Assembly (NCBI RefSeq): GCF_016405855.1
Contig: NZ_JAEFCA010000010.1
Coordinates: forward strand, 62,001 to 126,000
Length of the DNA stretch: 64,000 nucleotides
Source: Flavobacterium sp. IB48
GTDB taxonomy: Bacteria; Bacteroidota; Bacteroidia; Flavobacteriales; Flavobacteriaceae
Direction: 5' to 3'
Numbering within the stretch: the stretch's first letter is position 1; each line of letters begins with the position of its first letter. Below the pieces are notes generated by a model. That model saw nothing but the letters and a program-made list of their open reading frames with translations, was not told the origin of the DNA and did no database searches. Positions 48,672-56,966 of the stretch are shown here, one piece after another. Position numbers and translations under genes: made by a program.

Positions 48672-50567
48672 ATGCTCGGAGCGCAGGATATTCTTCTAAA
48701 ATACTGGAAACACGACAGTTTTAGACCGTTGCAAAAAGAAATTATTGACTCTGTTCTTGAAGGACAGGATACTTTTGCCGTACTTCCTACGGGCGGCGGA
48801 AAATCGATTTGTTTTCAGGTTCCCGCCATGATGCAGGAAGGAATCTGTCTTGTTATTTCTCCTTTAATTGCTTTAATGAAAGATCAGGTTGCTAATCTGC
48901 AAAAAAGAGACATTAAAGCAATTGCTCTTACAGGCGGAATTCATACCGAAGAATTGATCGATCTTCTAGACAATTGCCAATACGGAAATTACAAATTCTT
49001 ATATCTATCTCCAGAAAGATTACAATCGGACTGGATTTTGGAGCGTATTAAAAATTTACCCATAAATTTAATTGCTATTGACGAAGCGCACTGTGTTTCG
49101 CAATGGGGTCATGATTTTAGACCTGCTTATCTTAAAATTTCAGAACTTAAAAAACACTTTCCGAAAATTCCTTTTTTGGCTTTAACAGCAACGGCAACTC
49201 CGAGAGTTATTGAAGATATCAGAACACAATTAGAATTAAAAAATCCAAGACATTTTCAACAATCGTTTGAGCGAAAAAACATTGCTTATATGGTTTTTGA
49301 AGTTGAAGATAAACTTTATAGAACTGAACAAATTCTTAAAAAAAATCCGCAGCCTTCTATTATATATGTACGAAATCGTAAAGCGTGTTTAAACATGTCT
49401 TCTCAATTGCAATCTTTAGGATTCACTTCGACTTATTATCACGGTGGTCTTTCGGCTAAAGAAAAAGACAAAAACATGCAATTATGGATGTCACAACAAG
49501 CTCAGGTTATTGTGGCAACAAATGCTTTTGGAATGGGAATTGACAAAGACAATGTTAAAACTGTTATTCATACACAGCTTCCAGAAAATATAGAAAATTA
49601 TTATCAAGAGTCTGGCAGGGCTGGACGAAATGGCGAAAAAGCTTTTTCGGTCTTGCTTTACAATAATTCAGACATGATCCAGACCGAACAGCAGTTTATA
49701 AATATTCTTCCTGATAAGAAGTTTTTAAAAACGATGTACATCAAACTCTGCAATTATTTTCAGATTGCATACGGAGAAGGTTTAGACGAAACTTTCTCGT
49801 TCAAATTGAATCATTTTTGCAATAAATACGAATTCCCTACTCTCAAAACATACAATGCTTTGCAGTTTTTGAGCCAGCAAGGAATTATTACAATGTCTCA
49901 GGAATTTTCAGAAAAAATTAGCGTACAATTTTTGATTGAGTCTAAAGAAGTGATTCGATATATGAGCTTGAATCCGAATGATGAAGAAATTATTTTGGCA
50001 ATTTTAAGAACTTATCCAGGCATTTACGATGTAAAAGCTAATTTGAATTTAGGATTAATTGCAAAAAAATCAAATCGGTCTGAAGAACAAATTATTGCGG
50101 TTTTAGAAAAACTGAAAGAAAAAGAAATTATAGAATACAAATCTAAAAACAACGACGCTACCATTTTATTTAATGAAGTCCGTGAAGACGACCTTACTAT
50201 AAATAGGGTTTCAAAGTATTTAGAAAAACAAAATGAAGTTAAAAAAGAACAGCTTTTGTCTGTTTTACATTATATAAAAGACAATAAAACCTGCAAAAAC
50301 AGATTGGTTTTAAACTATTTTGGAGAAGAAACCAGAGAAAATTGCGGCATTTGTTCGTACTGCATTACACTAAAAGGAAAAATTACCGAAGCCGATTCGA
50401 TTGCAGATAGGATTTTATCTCTATTGAAAAACGCTTCGCTGACTTCGAGAGAAATTGAAAACCAGATAAAAATGAATAGCAAAGATATTCTATCGGTTCT
50501 TCAGGAATTACTCGAAAATAATCATATCATTATACAAGCGAATAATAAATACACTTTAAAATCATAA
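48672..50567 (+). CDS. recQ: RecQ-family ATP-dependent DNA helicase
   Basis: A 631-residue 3'-5' helicase. Motifs in order: Q-motif FRPLQKEII, Walker A LPTGGGKS (38-45), ISPLIALMKDQV, DEAH (137-140), ALTATATPRV, and GRAGRNG in motif VI. The RecQ C-terminal zinc site is present (CKNRL...CGICSYC), followed by winged-helix segments. There is no HRDC domain; the protein ends about where it would begin, so it is a shorter RecQ of the kind Bacteroidota often carry as one of two copies. It overlaps fmt by one base (TAATG). Confidence 0.92.
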   Translation: MLGAQDILLKYWKHDSFRPLQKEIIDSVLEGQDTFAVLPTGGGKSICFQVPAMMQEGICLVISPLIALMKDQVANLQKRDIKAIALTGGIHTEELIDLLDNCQYGNYKFLYLSPERLQSDWILERIKNLPINLIAIDEAHCVSQWGHDFRPAYLKISELKKHFPKIPFLALTATATPRVIEDIRTQLELKNPRHFQQSFERKNIAYMVFEVEDKLYRTEQILKKNPQPSIIYVRNRKACLNMSSQLQSLGFTSTYYHGGLSAKEKDKNMQLWMSQQAQVIVATNAFGMGIDKDNVKTVIHTQLPENIENYYQESGRAGRNGEKAFSVLLYNNSDMIQTEQQFINILPDKKFLKTMYIKLCNYFQIAYGEGLDETFSFKLNHFCNKYEFPTLKTYNALQFLSQQGIITMSQEFSEKISVQFLIESKEVIRYMSLNPNDEEIILAILRTYPGIYDVKANLNLGLIAKKSNRSEEQIIAVLEKLKEKEIIEYKSKNNDATILFNEVREDDLTINRVSKYLEKQNEVKKEQLLSVLHYIKDNKTCKNRLVLNYFGEETRENCGICSYCITLKGKITEADSIADRILSLLKNASLTSREIENQIKMNSKDILSVLQELLENNHIIIQANNKYTLKS

Positions 50568-51514
50568 TGGAGAAATTGAGAATTATATTTATGGGAACGC
50601 CAGAATTTGCTGTTGGCATTTTGGATACCATTATCAAAAATAACTACGAAGTCGTGGGCGTAATTACTGCTGCAGATAAACCAGCAGGTCGCGGACAAAA
50701 AATAAAATATTCTGCAGTAAAAGAATATGCGCTTGCAAACAATCTTACTTTATTACAGCCAACCAATTTAAAAGATGAAAGTTTCTTAGCAGAATTAAAA
50801 GCGTTAAATGCTAATTTACAAATCGTAGTTGCTTTTAGAATGCTACCAAAAGTGGTTTGGGAAATGCCAAGTTTAGGAACTTTTAATCTTCATGCTTCAT
50901 TGCTTCCAAATTATCGTGGAGCCGCTCCAATTAACTGGGCAATTATTAATGGTGAAACTAAAACTGGAGTTACCACTTTTTTTATAGATGATAAAATTGA
51001 TACTGGTGCAATGATTTTAAATTCTGAAATCAATATTGAACCAGAAGAAACGGCAGGACAACTGCATGATCGTTTAATGGAATTAGGAAGCACAACTGTA
51101 ATTGACACTTTAAAGGTTATTGAAAACGGAAATGTTACCACAACAATTCAAGAAGATAATGACGATATTAAAACGGCTTACAAACTAAATAAAGAAAACT
51201 GCAAAATTGATTGGACCAAATCTGGGACAGAAATCAACAACTTAATTCGAGGTTTAAGTCCTTATCCCGCTTCTTGGTGCTTTTTGAAAGACCAAAATGA
51301 AGAATTAAACATCAAAATTTATGAAGCAAAACTAGTCTCAGAATCACACTCTTATGAGATTGGAAAGCTAATTAGTACTAAAAAAGAAATCAAGATTGCA
51401 ATAAAAGATGGCTTTATTCAGTTATTAAGTCTACAATTTCCAGGAAAAAAGAGAATGCTTGCTTCAGAATTATTAAATGGAGTGAGTTTTTCGGAGTCTG
51501 CAAAAGTGTATTAA
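50567..51514 (+). CDS. fmt: Methionyl-tRNA formyltransferase
   Basis: A 315-residue enzyme that formylates initiator Met-tRNA using 10-formyl-tetrahydrofolate. It has IIFMGTPEFAVGIL at the N-terminus, the catalytic region FNLHASLLPNYRGAAPINWAI (the Asn, His and Asp-type residues of the family are in place) and TGVTTFFIDDKIDTGAM. The C-terminal OB-like domain begins near residue 205 (CKIDWTKSGTEINNLIRGLSPYPASW). Its ATG overlaps the recQ stop, so it is translationally coupled. Confidence 0.96.
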   Translation: MEKLRIIFMGTPEFAVGILDTIIKNNYEVVGVITAADKPAGRGQKIKYSAVKEYALANNLTLLQPTNLKDESFLAELKALNANLQIVVAFRMLPKVVWEMPSLGTFNLHASLLPNYRGAAPINWAIINGETKTGVTTFFIDDKIDTGAMILNSEINIEPEETAGQLHDRLMELGSTTVIDTLKVIENGNVTTTIQEDNDDIKTAYKLNKENCKIDWTKSGTEINNLIRGLSPYPASWCFLKDQNEELNIKIYEAKLVSESHSYEIGKLISTKKEIKIAIKDGFIQLLSLQFPGKKRMLASELLNGVSFSESAKVY

Positions 51515-51620
51515 GGTCAGTAAAACAGGGGTTTGCACCTACTTTTTATCGATAAACAACACTCTTTATGAACAAAAAAAGCAAGTTATTAACAATTTTT
51601 GCTAAAAATAAAGAAAACAC

Positions 51621-51650
51621 TTGCACGCAACGGATTTCCTACTAAATTTG
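51621..51650 (+). promoter_or_regulatory. Bacteroidota-type promoter of the HU gene
   Basis: TTG (51621-51623), 19 bases, TAAATTTG (51643-51650). The upstream element reads TTGCACGC, identical to the one of the tRNA-Met promoter. Confidence 0.85.
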
Positions 51651-51694
51651 TGTATTAACAATTTTTTTTAACCAACAATTAATAACTAATTATT

Positions 51695-51967
51695 ATGAAC
51701 AAATCAGAATTAATCGATGCTATCGCTGCTGATGCAGGAATTACAAAAGCTGCGGCGAAATTAGCTTTAGAGTCTTTTTTAGGTAATGTAGGAACTACTT
51801 TGAAAAAAGGTGGAAGAGTTTCATTAGTAGGTTTCGGATCATGGTCAGTATCTTCAAGAGCTGCTAGAGACGGTAGAAACCCTCAAACAGGAAAAACTAT
51901 CAAAATCGCAGCTAAAAACGTTGTAAAATTCAAAGCTGGAGCTGAATTAGAAGGTGCAGTGAACTAA
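51695..51967 (+). CDS. hup: HU-family DNA-binding protein
   Basis: A 90-residue nucleoid protein: MNKSELIDAIAADAGITKAAA dimerisation helices, LVGFGSWSVSSRAARDGRNPQTGKTIKI with the DNA-bending arm (RNPQTGK carrying the intercalating Pro), and the closing helix. It matches standard HU length and composition. It has a strong promoter of its own and a terminator. Confidence 0.95.
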   Translation: MNKSELIDAIAADAGITKAAAKLALESFLGNVGTTLKKGGRVSLVGFGSWSVSSRAARDGRNPQTGKTIKIAAKNVVKFKAGAELEGAVN

Positions 51968-52000
51968 GTAAGAAAGTTCTCTAAACTTATAATATAATTA

Positions 52001-52027
52001 AAACCTTCCATATGGGAGGTTTTTTTA
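52001..52027 (+). terminator. Terminator of the HU gene
   Basis: AAACCTTCC (52001-52009) and GGGAGGTTT form a stem around ATAT, followed by seven T. Confidence 0.87.
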
Positions 52028-52095
52028 TGCGGTTTAACGATTTTTTTTGTGATTTTAATTTTTTTATGATTAAATTTAATAAAAATTGTAACCGT

Positions 52096-52656
52096 ATGAT
52101 TTCAGAAAAATTAAAAAAAGGACACCTGCTTATTGCCGAGCCTTCAATAATTGGAGATTTATCTTTTAACAGATCGGTAATTTTATTAGCAGACCATAAC
52201 AAAGAAGGATCAATAGGTTTTATAATTAATAAGCCATTAAAATATACTATTAATGACTTAATCCCTGAGATTGATGCTAACTTTAAGATATATAACGGAG
52301 GCCCTGTAGAACAAGACAACCTTTATTTTATCCATAATATTCCTGAGTTAATTCCAAACAGTGTGGAGATTTCAAATGGAATTTATTGGGGAGGCGATTT
52401 TGAGTCCACCAAAGACCTTATAAACAACGGATCTATTAGCAAAAATAATATTCGTTTTTTCTTAGGTTATACCGGTTGGGAAGAAAATCAGCTTGAGAAT
52501 GAGATGCAAGGAAACTCTTGGATTATTGCTGATAATAATTATAAAAATAAAATTATCGGAAAATCTACCACTCACTTTTGGAAAGAGCAGATTATTGAGC
52601 TAGGCGGTGATTATCTTATTTGGTCTAACGCACCAGAAAATCCATATCTGAATTAA
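52096..52656 (+). CDS. YqgE/AlgH family protein
   Basis: A 186-residue cytosolic protein. I start it at MISEKLKKGHLLIAEPSI, because the family begins with this G-x-L-L-I-A segment; the longer frame overlaps the HU terminator. Conserved blocks: DLSFNRSVILLADHNKEGSIGFIINKP, YNGGPVEQDNLYFIHN, GIYWGGDFE, RFFLGYTGWEENQLENEM, SWIIAD. Structures of this family are known but the function is not. Its stop overlaps the convergent aminotransferase stop by 4 bases. Confidence 0.9.
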   Translation: MISEKLKKGHLLIAEPSIIGDLSFNRSVILLADHNKEGSIGFIINKPLKYTINDLIPEIDANFKIYNGGPVEQDNLYFIHNIPELIPNSVEISNGIYWGGDFESTKDLINNGSISKNNIRFFLGYTGWEENQLENEMQGNSWIIADNNYKNKIIGKSTTHFWKEQIIELGGDYLIWSNAPENPYLN

Positions 52657-53489
52657 TTTTCTGCTATGGATTCATTTAGTTTCTGCACTAATAAATGAGC
52701 CAGATTTGTTGTAAACTCTTTTTTTCGATATTTAGTTATCGGCTGTATTCCCATGATTACATTAGTCAGAAATAATTCGTCTGCTTTTTGAAGATCAAAT
52801 GGCGAAATTATTTCTTCTAGCACTTCTATGCCTTCTATTTTTTTAGCAATCGCTAAAATTTGTTTACGCATAATTCCGTTTAAAGCTCCTTCTGAAACTG
52901 GAGGGGTAATAAGCTTTTTACCTGTTAGCATGAAAATATTTCCCTGAAGCGCCTCTACTACATTTTTACTGTCATTTAGCAAAATGCAATTGGCAAGGTC
53001 ATTTTCGTGCGCATAGATGCTTCCAGTAACATTAATCATTTTATTAGTCGTTTTAAGAGACGACAATAACTGTTTTGTCACATAGAAATCCTTATACAAA
53101 TCTACTTCGTATTCGTTTGAATTTATAATATAAGAAACACCCTCAATTGGAGTTGCATTGATTAAGAATGAGATATCATTAGTTTTCGGAAGATACAAAC
53201 CACCATCATTTCTAAAAACTGTTATTCTTGCGCGAGCTGAAGATGCAATTCCTTGTTCTTTTACCAAGTTCAGAATTTGCTCTTCAAAATATTCCATTGT
53301 AAAATCCATCGGAATCATCATTCTCACTACTCGCATAGAAGCCATTAGCCTAAAATAATGATCCTCAAGAAACAAGATTTTTCCATTGATAATTTTTACT
53401 GTTTCAAAGATACCGTCTCCGTATAAAAAAGCGCGGTTTTGAGTTAATATTGTATCTTCTTGCGCTATGTTTCCGTTAAAATTAATCAT
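52653..53489 (-). CDS. Class IV PLP-dependent aminotransferase
   Basis: A 278-residue fold-type IV enzyme, like branched-chain aminotransferase, D-amino-acid aminotransferase or 4-amino-4-deoxychorismate lyase (PabC). It has the family's FLYGDGIFETVKI near the start, RITVFRNDGG, the active-site Lys (LLSSLKTTNKM), NVVEALQGNIFML and FLTNVIMGIQPITKY. The length and the SLKT(T)N motif favour the BCAT/PabC group, but the substrate cannot be fixed. Its start lies right behind a terminator poly-T (TTTTTTTATG). Confidence 0.85.
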   Translation of the reverse strand: MINFNGNIAQEDTILTQNRAFLYGDGIFETVKIINGKILFLEDHYFRLMASMRVVRMMIPMDFTMEYFEEQILNLVKEQGIASSARARITVFRNDGGLYLPKTNDISFLINATPIEGVSYIINSNEYEVDLYKDFYVTKQLLSSLKTTNKMINVTGSIYAHENDLANCILLNDSKNVVEALQGNIFMLTGKKLITPPVSEGALNGIMRKQILAIAKKIEGIEVLEEIISPFDLQKADELFLTNVIMGIQPITKYRKKEFTTNLAHLLVQKLNESIAEN

Positions 53490-53523
53490 AAAAAAACCCT
53501 GAATTTTGTTCAGGGCAAATATA
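53490..53523 (-). terminator. Terminator with overlapping promoter box
   Basis: On the minus strand GCCCTGAA, a loop and TTCAGGG, followed by TTTTTTT, ends the START-like gene. Just before the stem is TATATTTG (53523-53516), a TANNTTTG box, so the aminotransferase transcript probably begins inside or at the edge of this hairpin. Confidence 0.6.
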
Positions 53524-53543
53524 AGGTATAAAATAGACTTTTA

Positions 53544-53936
53544 CTAAACAGATCCTATAAGATGTTTTAGATCTGAGATTTGGTTCTCCCACAATTGTTT
53601 AGCCTCGCCTAATTCTTCTTTATCAGCAAAATCGACTACCATAAGCGATACATCTTTAGTCAACTCATCAACTAAAATATGAAGTTCAAAAAAGTACTCG
53701 GTATCTTTACTGCTATCATCAACCCATTTGAATTTTACTTTTTCTCCAGATTTTTTTGAAGCCAAACGTGCTTTTTCCTGCGAATCATTCCAGATGAAAG
53801 TAAAAATTTCACCTCTTGAATTAACATTGTCAGCAAACCATTCTTGTAAACCTGACGGCGTTGATATATATTGATACAATAATTGTGGCGAAGAATTGAT
53901 CGGAAACTCGATTTCGTAACGTATTTTTGAATCCAT
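53544..53936 (-). CDS. START-like (SRPBCC) domain protein
   Basis: A 130-residue helix-grip protein: KIRYEIEFPINSSPQLLYQYISTPSGLQEWFADNV forms the first strand and helices, then repeated strands (FTFIWNDSQEKARLASKKSGEKVKFKWVD, TEYFFELHILVD, VSLMVVDFADKEEL) and a long C-terminal helix. Such proteins bind a hydrophobic ligand in a cavity. This group is common in Bacteroidota without assigned function. It is separated from the aminotransferase by a terminator. Confidence 0.83.
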   Translation of the reverse strand: MDSKIRYEIEFPINSSPQLLYQYISTPSGLQEWFADNVNSRGEIFTFIWNDSQEKARLASKKSGEKVKFKWVDDSSKDTEYFFELHILVDELTKDVSLMVVDFADKEELGEAKQLWENQISDLKHLIGSV

Positions 53937-54023
53937 GTGCTACTTTTAATTTTTTCGAAATATAAGAATATATGTCCAAAAACAATGCATTTTTAAAAAT
54001 ATTTTTTTTTCTTCAATTTATGC

Positions 54024-54053
54024 TTGCACGCTTTAATATTATTTCTATCTTTG
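54024..54053 (+). promoter_or_regulatory. Bacteroidota-type promoter of tRNA-Met
   Basis: TTG (54024-54026, TTGCACGC), 19 bases, TATCTTTG (54046-54053). The box ends 33 bases before the mature tRNA. Confidence 0.85.
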
Positions 54054-54086
54054 CACCCGCAATCACGAATTCATGATAGCAGTCCA

Positions 54087-54160
54087 GGCGAGGTAGCTCA
54101 GTTGGTTAGAGCGCAGGATTCATAACCCTGAGGTCACGGGTTCAACTCCCGTCCTCGCTA
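54087..54160 (+). tRNA. tRNA-Met (CAT anticodon)
   Basis: A 74 nt cloverleaf: acceptor GGCGAGG with CCTCGCT (first pair G-U) and discriminator A; D arm GCTC...GAGC; anticodon arm CAGGA TTCATAA CCCTG with CAT; T arm ACGGG TTCAACT CCCGT. CCA is not encoded. Features fit elongator Met rather than initiator (no unpaired first base, no three G-C pairs in the anticodon stem). A lysidine-modified Ile-CAT tRNA cannot be fully excluded by eye. Confidence 0.9.
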
Positions 54161-54169
54161 CTAGAAGGT

Positions 54170-54204
54170 AAAACCCTTAAGCAGAAATGTTTAAGGGTTT
54201 TTTA
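54170..54204 (+). terminator. Terminator after tRNA-Met
   Basis: AAAACCCTTAA (54170-54180) and TTAAGGGTTTT (54191-54201), followed by more T. Confidence 0.88.
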
Positions 54205-54235
54205 TTATTTTTAAATAAAAATCAACCCTATTTTT

Positions 54236-54646
54236 ATGGAAGGCGAAACAAATTTGAGCACTATTTTAGAGAATCTTAATCCTCTTCTTAATAACGGAAA
54301 GTATGTTTTCACCAAAGTAGATTCTTTAGATTTAATTCCTTTTTCTAAAATTTTATTTCTATTTAAAGAGCAAGAAGGAATTACAGTTGTACTAGAAAAA
54401 TACTTTGCAGAAGAACTTAATCTTAACTTCTCTTATGTTGCTTCTTGGATTACTTTAGAAGTTCATTCTTCTTTGGCTGCAGTAGGTTTAACTGCTGCAT
54501 TTTCTCAAGCTTTAGGAAAAGCCAATATAAGCTGCAATGTAGTTGCTGCCTATTTGCACGACCATATATTTGTTGATGAAAATGACGCGCAAAAAGCAAT
54601 GGATGTATTGCTAAAATTAAAAGAGGAGAATAAAAAATATTTGTAA
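54236..54646 (+). CDS. ACT domain-containing protein (DUF2241/ACT_7 type)
   Basis: A 136-residue protein made of two small ACT-like units. The first is GKYVFTKVDSLDLIPFSKILFLFKEQEGITVVLEK; the second is VASWITLEVHSSLAAVGLTAAFSQALGKANISCNVVAAYLHDHIFVDENDAQKAM, with the typical G-L-T-A-A and HDHIFV motifs. Pairs of ACT domains usually sense amino acids. No enzyme domain is attached. It follows tRNA-Met after a terminator, so it probably has its own promoter, though I do not see a clear one. Confidence 0.85.
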   Translation: MEGETNLSTILENLNPLLNNGKYVFTKVDSLDLIPFSKILFLFKEQEGITVVLEKYFAEELNLNFSYVASWITLEVHSSLAAVGLTAAFSQALGKANISCNVVAAYLHDHIFVDENDAQKAMDVLLKLKEENKKYL

Positions 54647-54717
54647 TTAAAAAATCAAAAAATATCCGCAAAAACTGCCATTAAAATAGTTATTTTGCAA
54701 AGGTAATTTACAAACAT

Positions 54718-54975
54718 ATGGATATAGTTAAATTTAAGATCACATCAAAAACAATAAAAGTCGAAGTACGCAATTCGAATAATTATGTTTTTAACTTTAA
54801 CACTGCTTTAGAAATTGATAAAGCAGATCGTGATGTTTTATTAAAACTATATAATGCCTTAGATCTTCTTTTTAAGAAAGAAGCAACGATCGAAAATAAA
54901 AACTATATTTCGCCAAATCAAACGAATATATTAGATCAGATTTCTGCTGCCGATTTAGAAAAGGAAAATCAATAA
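54718..54975 (+). CDS. Small protein of unknown function
   Basis: An 85-residue protein (MDIVKFKITSKTIKVEVRN...) with a beta-rich N-terminal half and a helical half (ADRDVLLKLYNALDLLFKKEA), then a polar tail. I do not recognise the family. A TANNTTTG-like box (TTATTTTG, one mismatch) lies just upstream at about 54691-54698, and a terminator follows, so it is likely a real monocistronic gene. Confidence 0.6.
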   Translation: MDIVKFKITSKTIKVEVRNSNNYVFNFNTALEIDKADRDVLLKLYNALDLLFKKEATIENKNYISPNQTNILDQISAADLEKENQ

Positions 54976-55002
54976 CTAATTCCCTTTTCTTCTTTATAAT
55001 TT

Positions 55003-55037
55003 AAAGTCCTTGAATTGCATTCAGGGACTTTCTTTTT
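55003..55037 (+). terminator. Rho-independent terminator
   Basis: AAAGTCC with TTGAA (55003-55014) and TTCAGGGACTTT form a stem followed by CTTTTT. Confidence 0.82.
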
Positions 55038-55076
55038 ACAATTATTTCTTCCTCTCAACAAAAAACAGTAATTTTA

Positions 55077-55140
55077 ATCTGTACCCGTAAAAAAAGTTTT
55101 TTCTGTATCTGTACCCATAAACCCGATAGCAATAATTTTG
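55077..55140 (+). promoter_or_regulatory. Direct-repeat operator and promoter of the MocR operon
   Basis: Two 15-base direct repeats, ATCTGTACCCGTAAA (55077-55091) and ATCTGTACCCATAAA (55107-55121), differ at one base and are 30 bases apart, about three helical turns. A TAATTTTG box follows at 55133-55140 with no TTG element; the second repeat occupies its place. Paired same-face direct repeats are the usual operator form for MocR regulators, and a MocR gene is second in this operon, so autoregulation is likely. Confidence 0.65.
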
Positions 55141-55152
55141 CTAAAAAAAGAT

Positions 55153-55521
55153 ATGGAATCTAAAGCAGCAACACAGAAAAAAACAACATTTAGAGAAGTT
55201 TATGTATTTGATATGGAGATTTTGCAAAACATCTTCATTCAGAACATGCGTGAAAAAGCTGAAGATAAAATGCTTTTTGGAATGCCTTTTCTTCTCTGCG
55301 AAAAAGACAATGAAATAAATTCGTTTGCAAGTTTAGTATTGGATGAAAATAATGAAATCGGATTTAAAATTTATGATAACGGAAGTTTGACAAATGAAGA
55401 TAAAGCAGCATTTAATGAATACATCAAAAAATTTCTAACGAAAAAAAGAAGTGCCAATTTCAATAATGCTGAACAACTAAAAAAAAGTACCGAACATTTT
55501 ATTCATTATCTCAACCTTTAA
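55153..55521 (+). CDS. Unknown 122-residue protein, first gene of the MocR operon
   Basis: I start it at the ATG of MESKAATQKKTTFREVYVF; the earlier TTG (55138) lies inside the promoter box. The protein is soluble, with an alpha/beta pattern: EVYVFDMEILQNIFIQNMREKAEDKM, FGMPFLLCEKDNEINSFASLVLDENNEIGFKIYD, then two helices. I do not recognise a family. It ends 19 bases before the MocR regulator gene and is probably co-transcribed and co-regulated with it. Confidence 0.65.
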   Translation: MESKAATQKKTTFREVYVFDMEILQNIFIQNMREKAEDKMLFGMPFLLCEKDNEINSFASLVLDENNEIGFKIYDNGSLTNEDKAAFNEYIKKFLTKKRSANFNNAEQLKKSTEHFIHYLNL

Positions 55522-55540
55522 ACGCTTAAGAAAAAGCACA

Positions 55541-56959
55541 ATGAAGAATCAAGAAACATTATATTTAAAAATTGCCAAAATCATTGAAGATCAAATTCAC
55601 ACTGAAACATTAATGCTTGGCGACAAACTGCCTTCTGTACGAAGTGCACAAAAACTATATAATGTTAGTCTTAATACTATTAAACAAGCATATTTAGAAC
55701 TCGAAAGCCGTTCTCTTATAGAATCTCGTCCAAAAACGGGATACTATGTAAGCAAAAGTTCACAACGCACAACGGCACTTCCAACAATTGCGAGTATAAA
55801 CAATCACGAAACAGAAAATACACCCGAAGATCTTATTGATAAAGTTTTCGGTACCATCAATCAAACCGATGTAACACAATTTGCACTTGGATTACCTGGA
55901 AAAAATTTTCTTCCAATTGCAAAACTTAACAAAGGAATCATCAATGCTGTACGAAATAGAAGTGACGCCGGCACAACCTACGAACCCGTTCAAGGATCTG
56001 AAGAACTTCGACGTGCCATTGCAAAATGGGCACTTGTTATGGAAGGAAAAATTACCGAAGACGATCTTGTAATTACTTCTGGCGCTATGCATGCTATGTA
56101 CAATGCACTTATGGCCGTGACATCTCCAGGAGACAGTGTTGCTGTAGAAAGTCCTGCTTATTTTGGAATACTTCAAGCCATTAAGGCATTAGGTTTAAAA
56201 GCTGTTGAAATTCCGACCCATCCTTTGTATGGAATAGATCTCGACGCTTTAAAAAAAGTAATGCCTGAAATAAAGGCCTGTTGTTTTGTTACTAATTTTA
56301 ATAATCCAATGGGGTTTCAAATGCCTGATGAAAACAAGCAAGAACTGGTACGACTGATAACACAATATAATATTCCATTAATTGAAGACGATATTTACGG
56401 CAATCTTTACTTTGGTTCAGAACGCCCAAAGCCTTGCAAATTTTATGACGAAGCTGGTTTGGTTTTGTGGATCGGATCTGTTTCTAAAACGCTTGCACCA
56501 GGTTATCGCGTTGGATGGATTGCACCCGGAAAATTTAAAGATAAAATCATACGTCAAAAACTAGTTCAAACGGTTTGCAATTCTTCTTTATATTCAGATG
56601 TCATTGCAGATTTCTTAGAACATGGACGTTACGATCATCATCTGAGGTCTTTTAGAAATAAGCTTTACAATAATTATCTTCAGATTAGCCGTGCTGTAGA
56701 ATCTTATTTTCCAGACAACACCAAAATAGCACAGCCAAAAGGCGGTTTTATGTTATGGATAGAATTAGATGAAAGAATTTCTACAACAGAATTATACAAC
56801 ACTGCTCTCGCTCAAAAAATCGTCTTTGCACCAGGAAGAATTTTTTCGCAGTACAATCAATACAACAACTGCATGAGATTAACCTATGTTTTAGAATGGA
56901 ATGAACGCGTAAATTCTGATCTGGAAAAATTGGGCAGAATAATAAAAAATAGTATTTAA
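55541..56959 (+). CDS. MocR-type GntR regulator with aminotransferase domain
   Basis: A 472-residue transcription factor. The N-terminal GntR winged helix spans about 6-72 (LGDKLPSVRSAQKLYNVSLNTIKQAYLELESRSLIESRPKTGYYV). A class I aminotransferase-like domain (about 110-470) senses PLP or a PLP adduct: TSGAMHAMYNAL, NFNNPMG, IEDDIYGNLYF (Asp283) and the PLP Lys316 in GSVSKTLAPGYRVGW. All cofactor residues are intact. MocR proteins bind paired direct repeats; two candidate pairs lie nearby, at 55077-55121 and 57453-57485. The GNAT gene follows after 7 bases. Confidence 0.92.
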   Translation: MKNQETLYLKIAKIIEDQIHTETLMLGDKLPSVRSAQKLYNVSLNTIKQAYLELESRSLIESRPKTGYYVSKSSQRTTALPTIASINNHETENTPEDLIDKVFGTINQTDVTQFALGLPGKNFLPIAKLNKGIINAVRNRSDAGTTYEPVQGSEELRRAIAKWALVMEGKITEDDLVITSGAMHAMYNALMAVTSPGDSVAVESPAYFGILQAIKALGLKAVEIPTHPLYGIDLDALKKVMPEIKACCFVTNFNNPMGFQMPDENKQELVRLITQYNIPLIEDDIYGNLYFGSERPKPCKFYDEAGLVLWIGSVSKTLAPGYRVGWIAPGKFKDKIIRQKLVQTVCNSSLYSDVIADFLEHGRYDHHLRSFRNKLYNNYLQISRAVESYFPDNTKIAQPKGGFMLWIELDERISTTELYNTALAQKIVFAPGRIFSQYNQYNNCMRLTYVLEWNERVNSDLEKLGRIIKNSI

Positions 56960-56966
56960 TAGCATT

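Noticed and set aside
54087..54204. tRNA-associated integration site
   Set aside because: No integrase is adjacent and I see no second copy of the tRNA 3' end downstream.
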